From the NCBI GenBank assembly GCA_027487385.1, contig JAIYDS010000042.1:1-37969 (forward strand): a stretch of DNA of 37,969 nt. The letters run 5' to 3'. Shown in pieces: positions 36,988-37,969 of this stretch. Each line of letters begins with the position of its first letter. Within the stretch, counting starts at the first letter, position 1. Origin of the DNA: Acetobacteraceae bacterium (lineage in GTDB: Bacteria; Pseudomonadota; Alphaproteobacteria; Acetobacterales; Acetobacteraceae). A program made the translations under genes and the position numbers. The notes under the pieces are model-generated. The model ran no database searches. It was not told the origin of the DNA and saw only the letters and a list, made by a program, of their open reading frames with translations.

Positions 36988-37969
<982 letters not shown>

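Overview
The window is about 38 kb of very GC-rich, densely coding bacterial DNA. Gene content and codon bias point to an alphaproteobacterium, most likely an Acetobacteraceae/Roseomonas-type organism (an inference from composition, the Anbu cluster, the ATP-type PEP carboxykinase and the Bug-type binding protein; no rRNA or tRNA gene is present to anchor it). No prophage, insertion sequence, CRISPR array, tRNA or rRNA was seen. No gap between genes exceeds 300 bases; the largest is the 231-base leader before the cation/proton exchanger.

Layout. 1-2,068: the end of a fumarylacetoacetate-hydrolase-fold gene, a YdhR-like monooxygenase with a repeat-built N-terminus, a sulfotransferase-like gene and a small secreted protein. 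2,261-4,198: acetyl-CoA synthetase (acs). 4,253-5,922: two tandem paralogous sulfotransferase-like genes on the minus strand. 6,033-10,249: an MFS transporter, a Ca2+/H+ exchanger, an outer-membrane beta-barrel protein and a HugZ-like protein. 10,404-11,993: pckA. 12,055-17,008: an HNH nuclease facing a tightly coupled operon gluQ - two EamA transporters - rlmI - DUF3293. 16,974-19,288 (minus): 3-hydroxybutyrate dehydrogenase, patatin-like hydrolase and a DUF6194-like protein. 19,442-21,504: a tiny secreted peptide, a class II aldolase and a Bug/TctC binding protein. 21,576-24,748 (minus): an Anbu-proteasome operon (circularly permuted ATP-grasp, alpha-E, Anbu) with no transglutaminase gene. 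24,894-26,983: a ThDP enzyme and a DoxX-like protein.

27,048-36,987 is a divergent aromatic-CoA catabolic cluster. The minus arm encodes a fused aryl-CoA monooxygenase/old-yellow-enzyme reductase, a second flavin monooxygenase and a crotonase. The plus arm encodes an SDR, a MarR regulator, an atypical crotonase, an acyl-CoA dehydrogenase, an aryl-CoA ligase, a hotdog thioesterase and a RidA-like protein, nearly all overlapping by 1-4 bases. The set resembles the aerobic 2-aminobenzoyl-CoA (anthranilate) or salicylyl-CoA route: activation to the CoA thioester, dearomatising hydroxylation/reduction, then beta-oxidation-like steps. queG follows directly.

The most unusual signal is a 54-base tandem repeat found at both ends of the window. 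It occurs in frame at the extreme 5' ends of two unrelated genes (YdhR-like and queG), adding about 70 residues to each. The two arrays are about 69% identical, are read in different frames, and differ largely by paired changes that preserve a predicted hairpin. This looks like a mobile or expanding DNA/RNA-level element that settles at translation starts.
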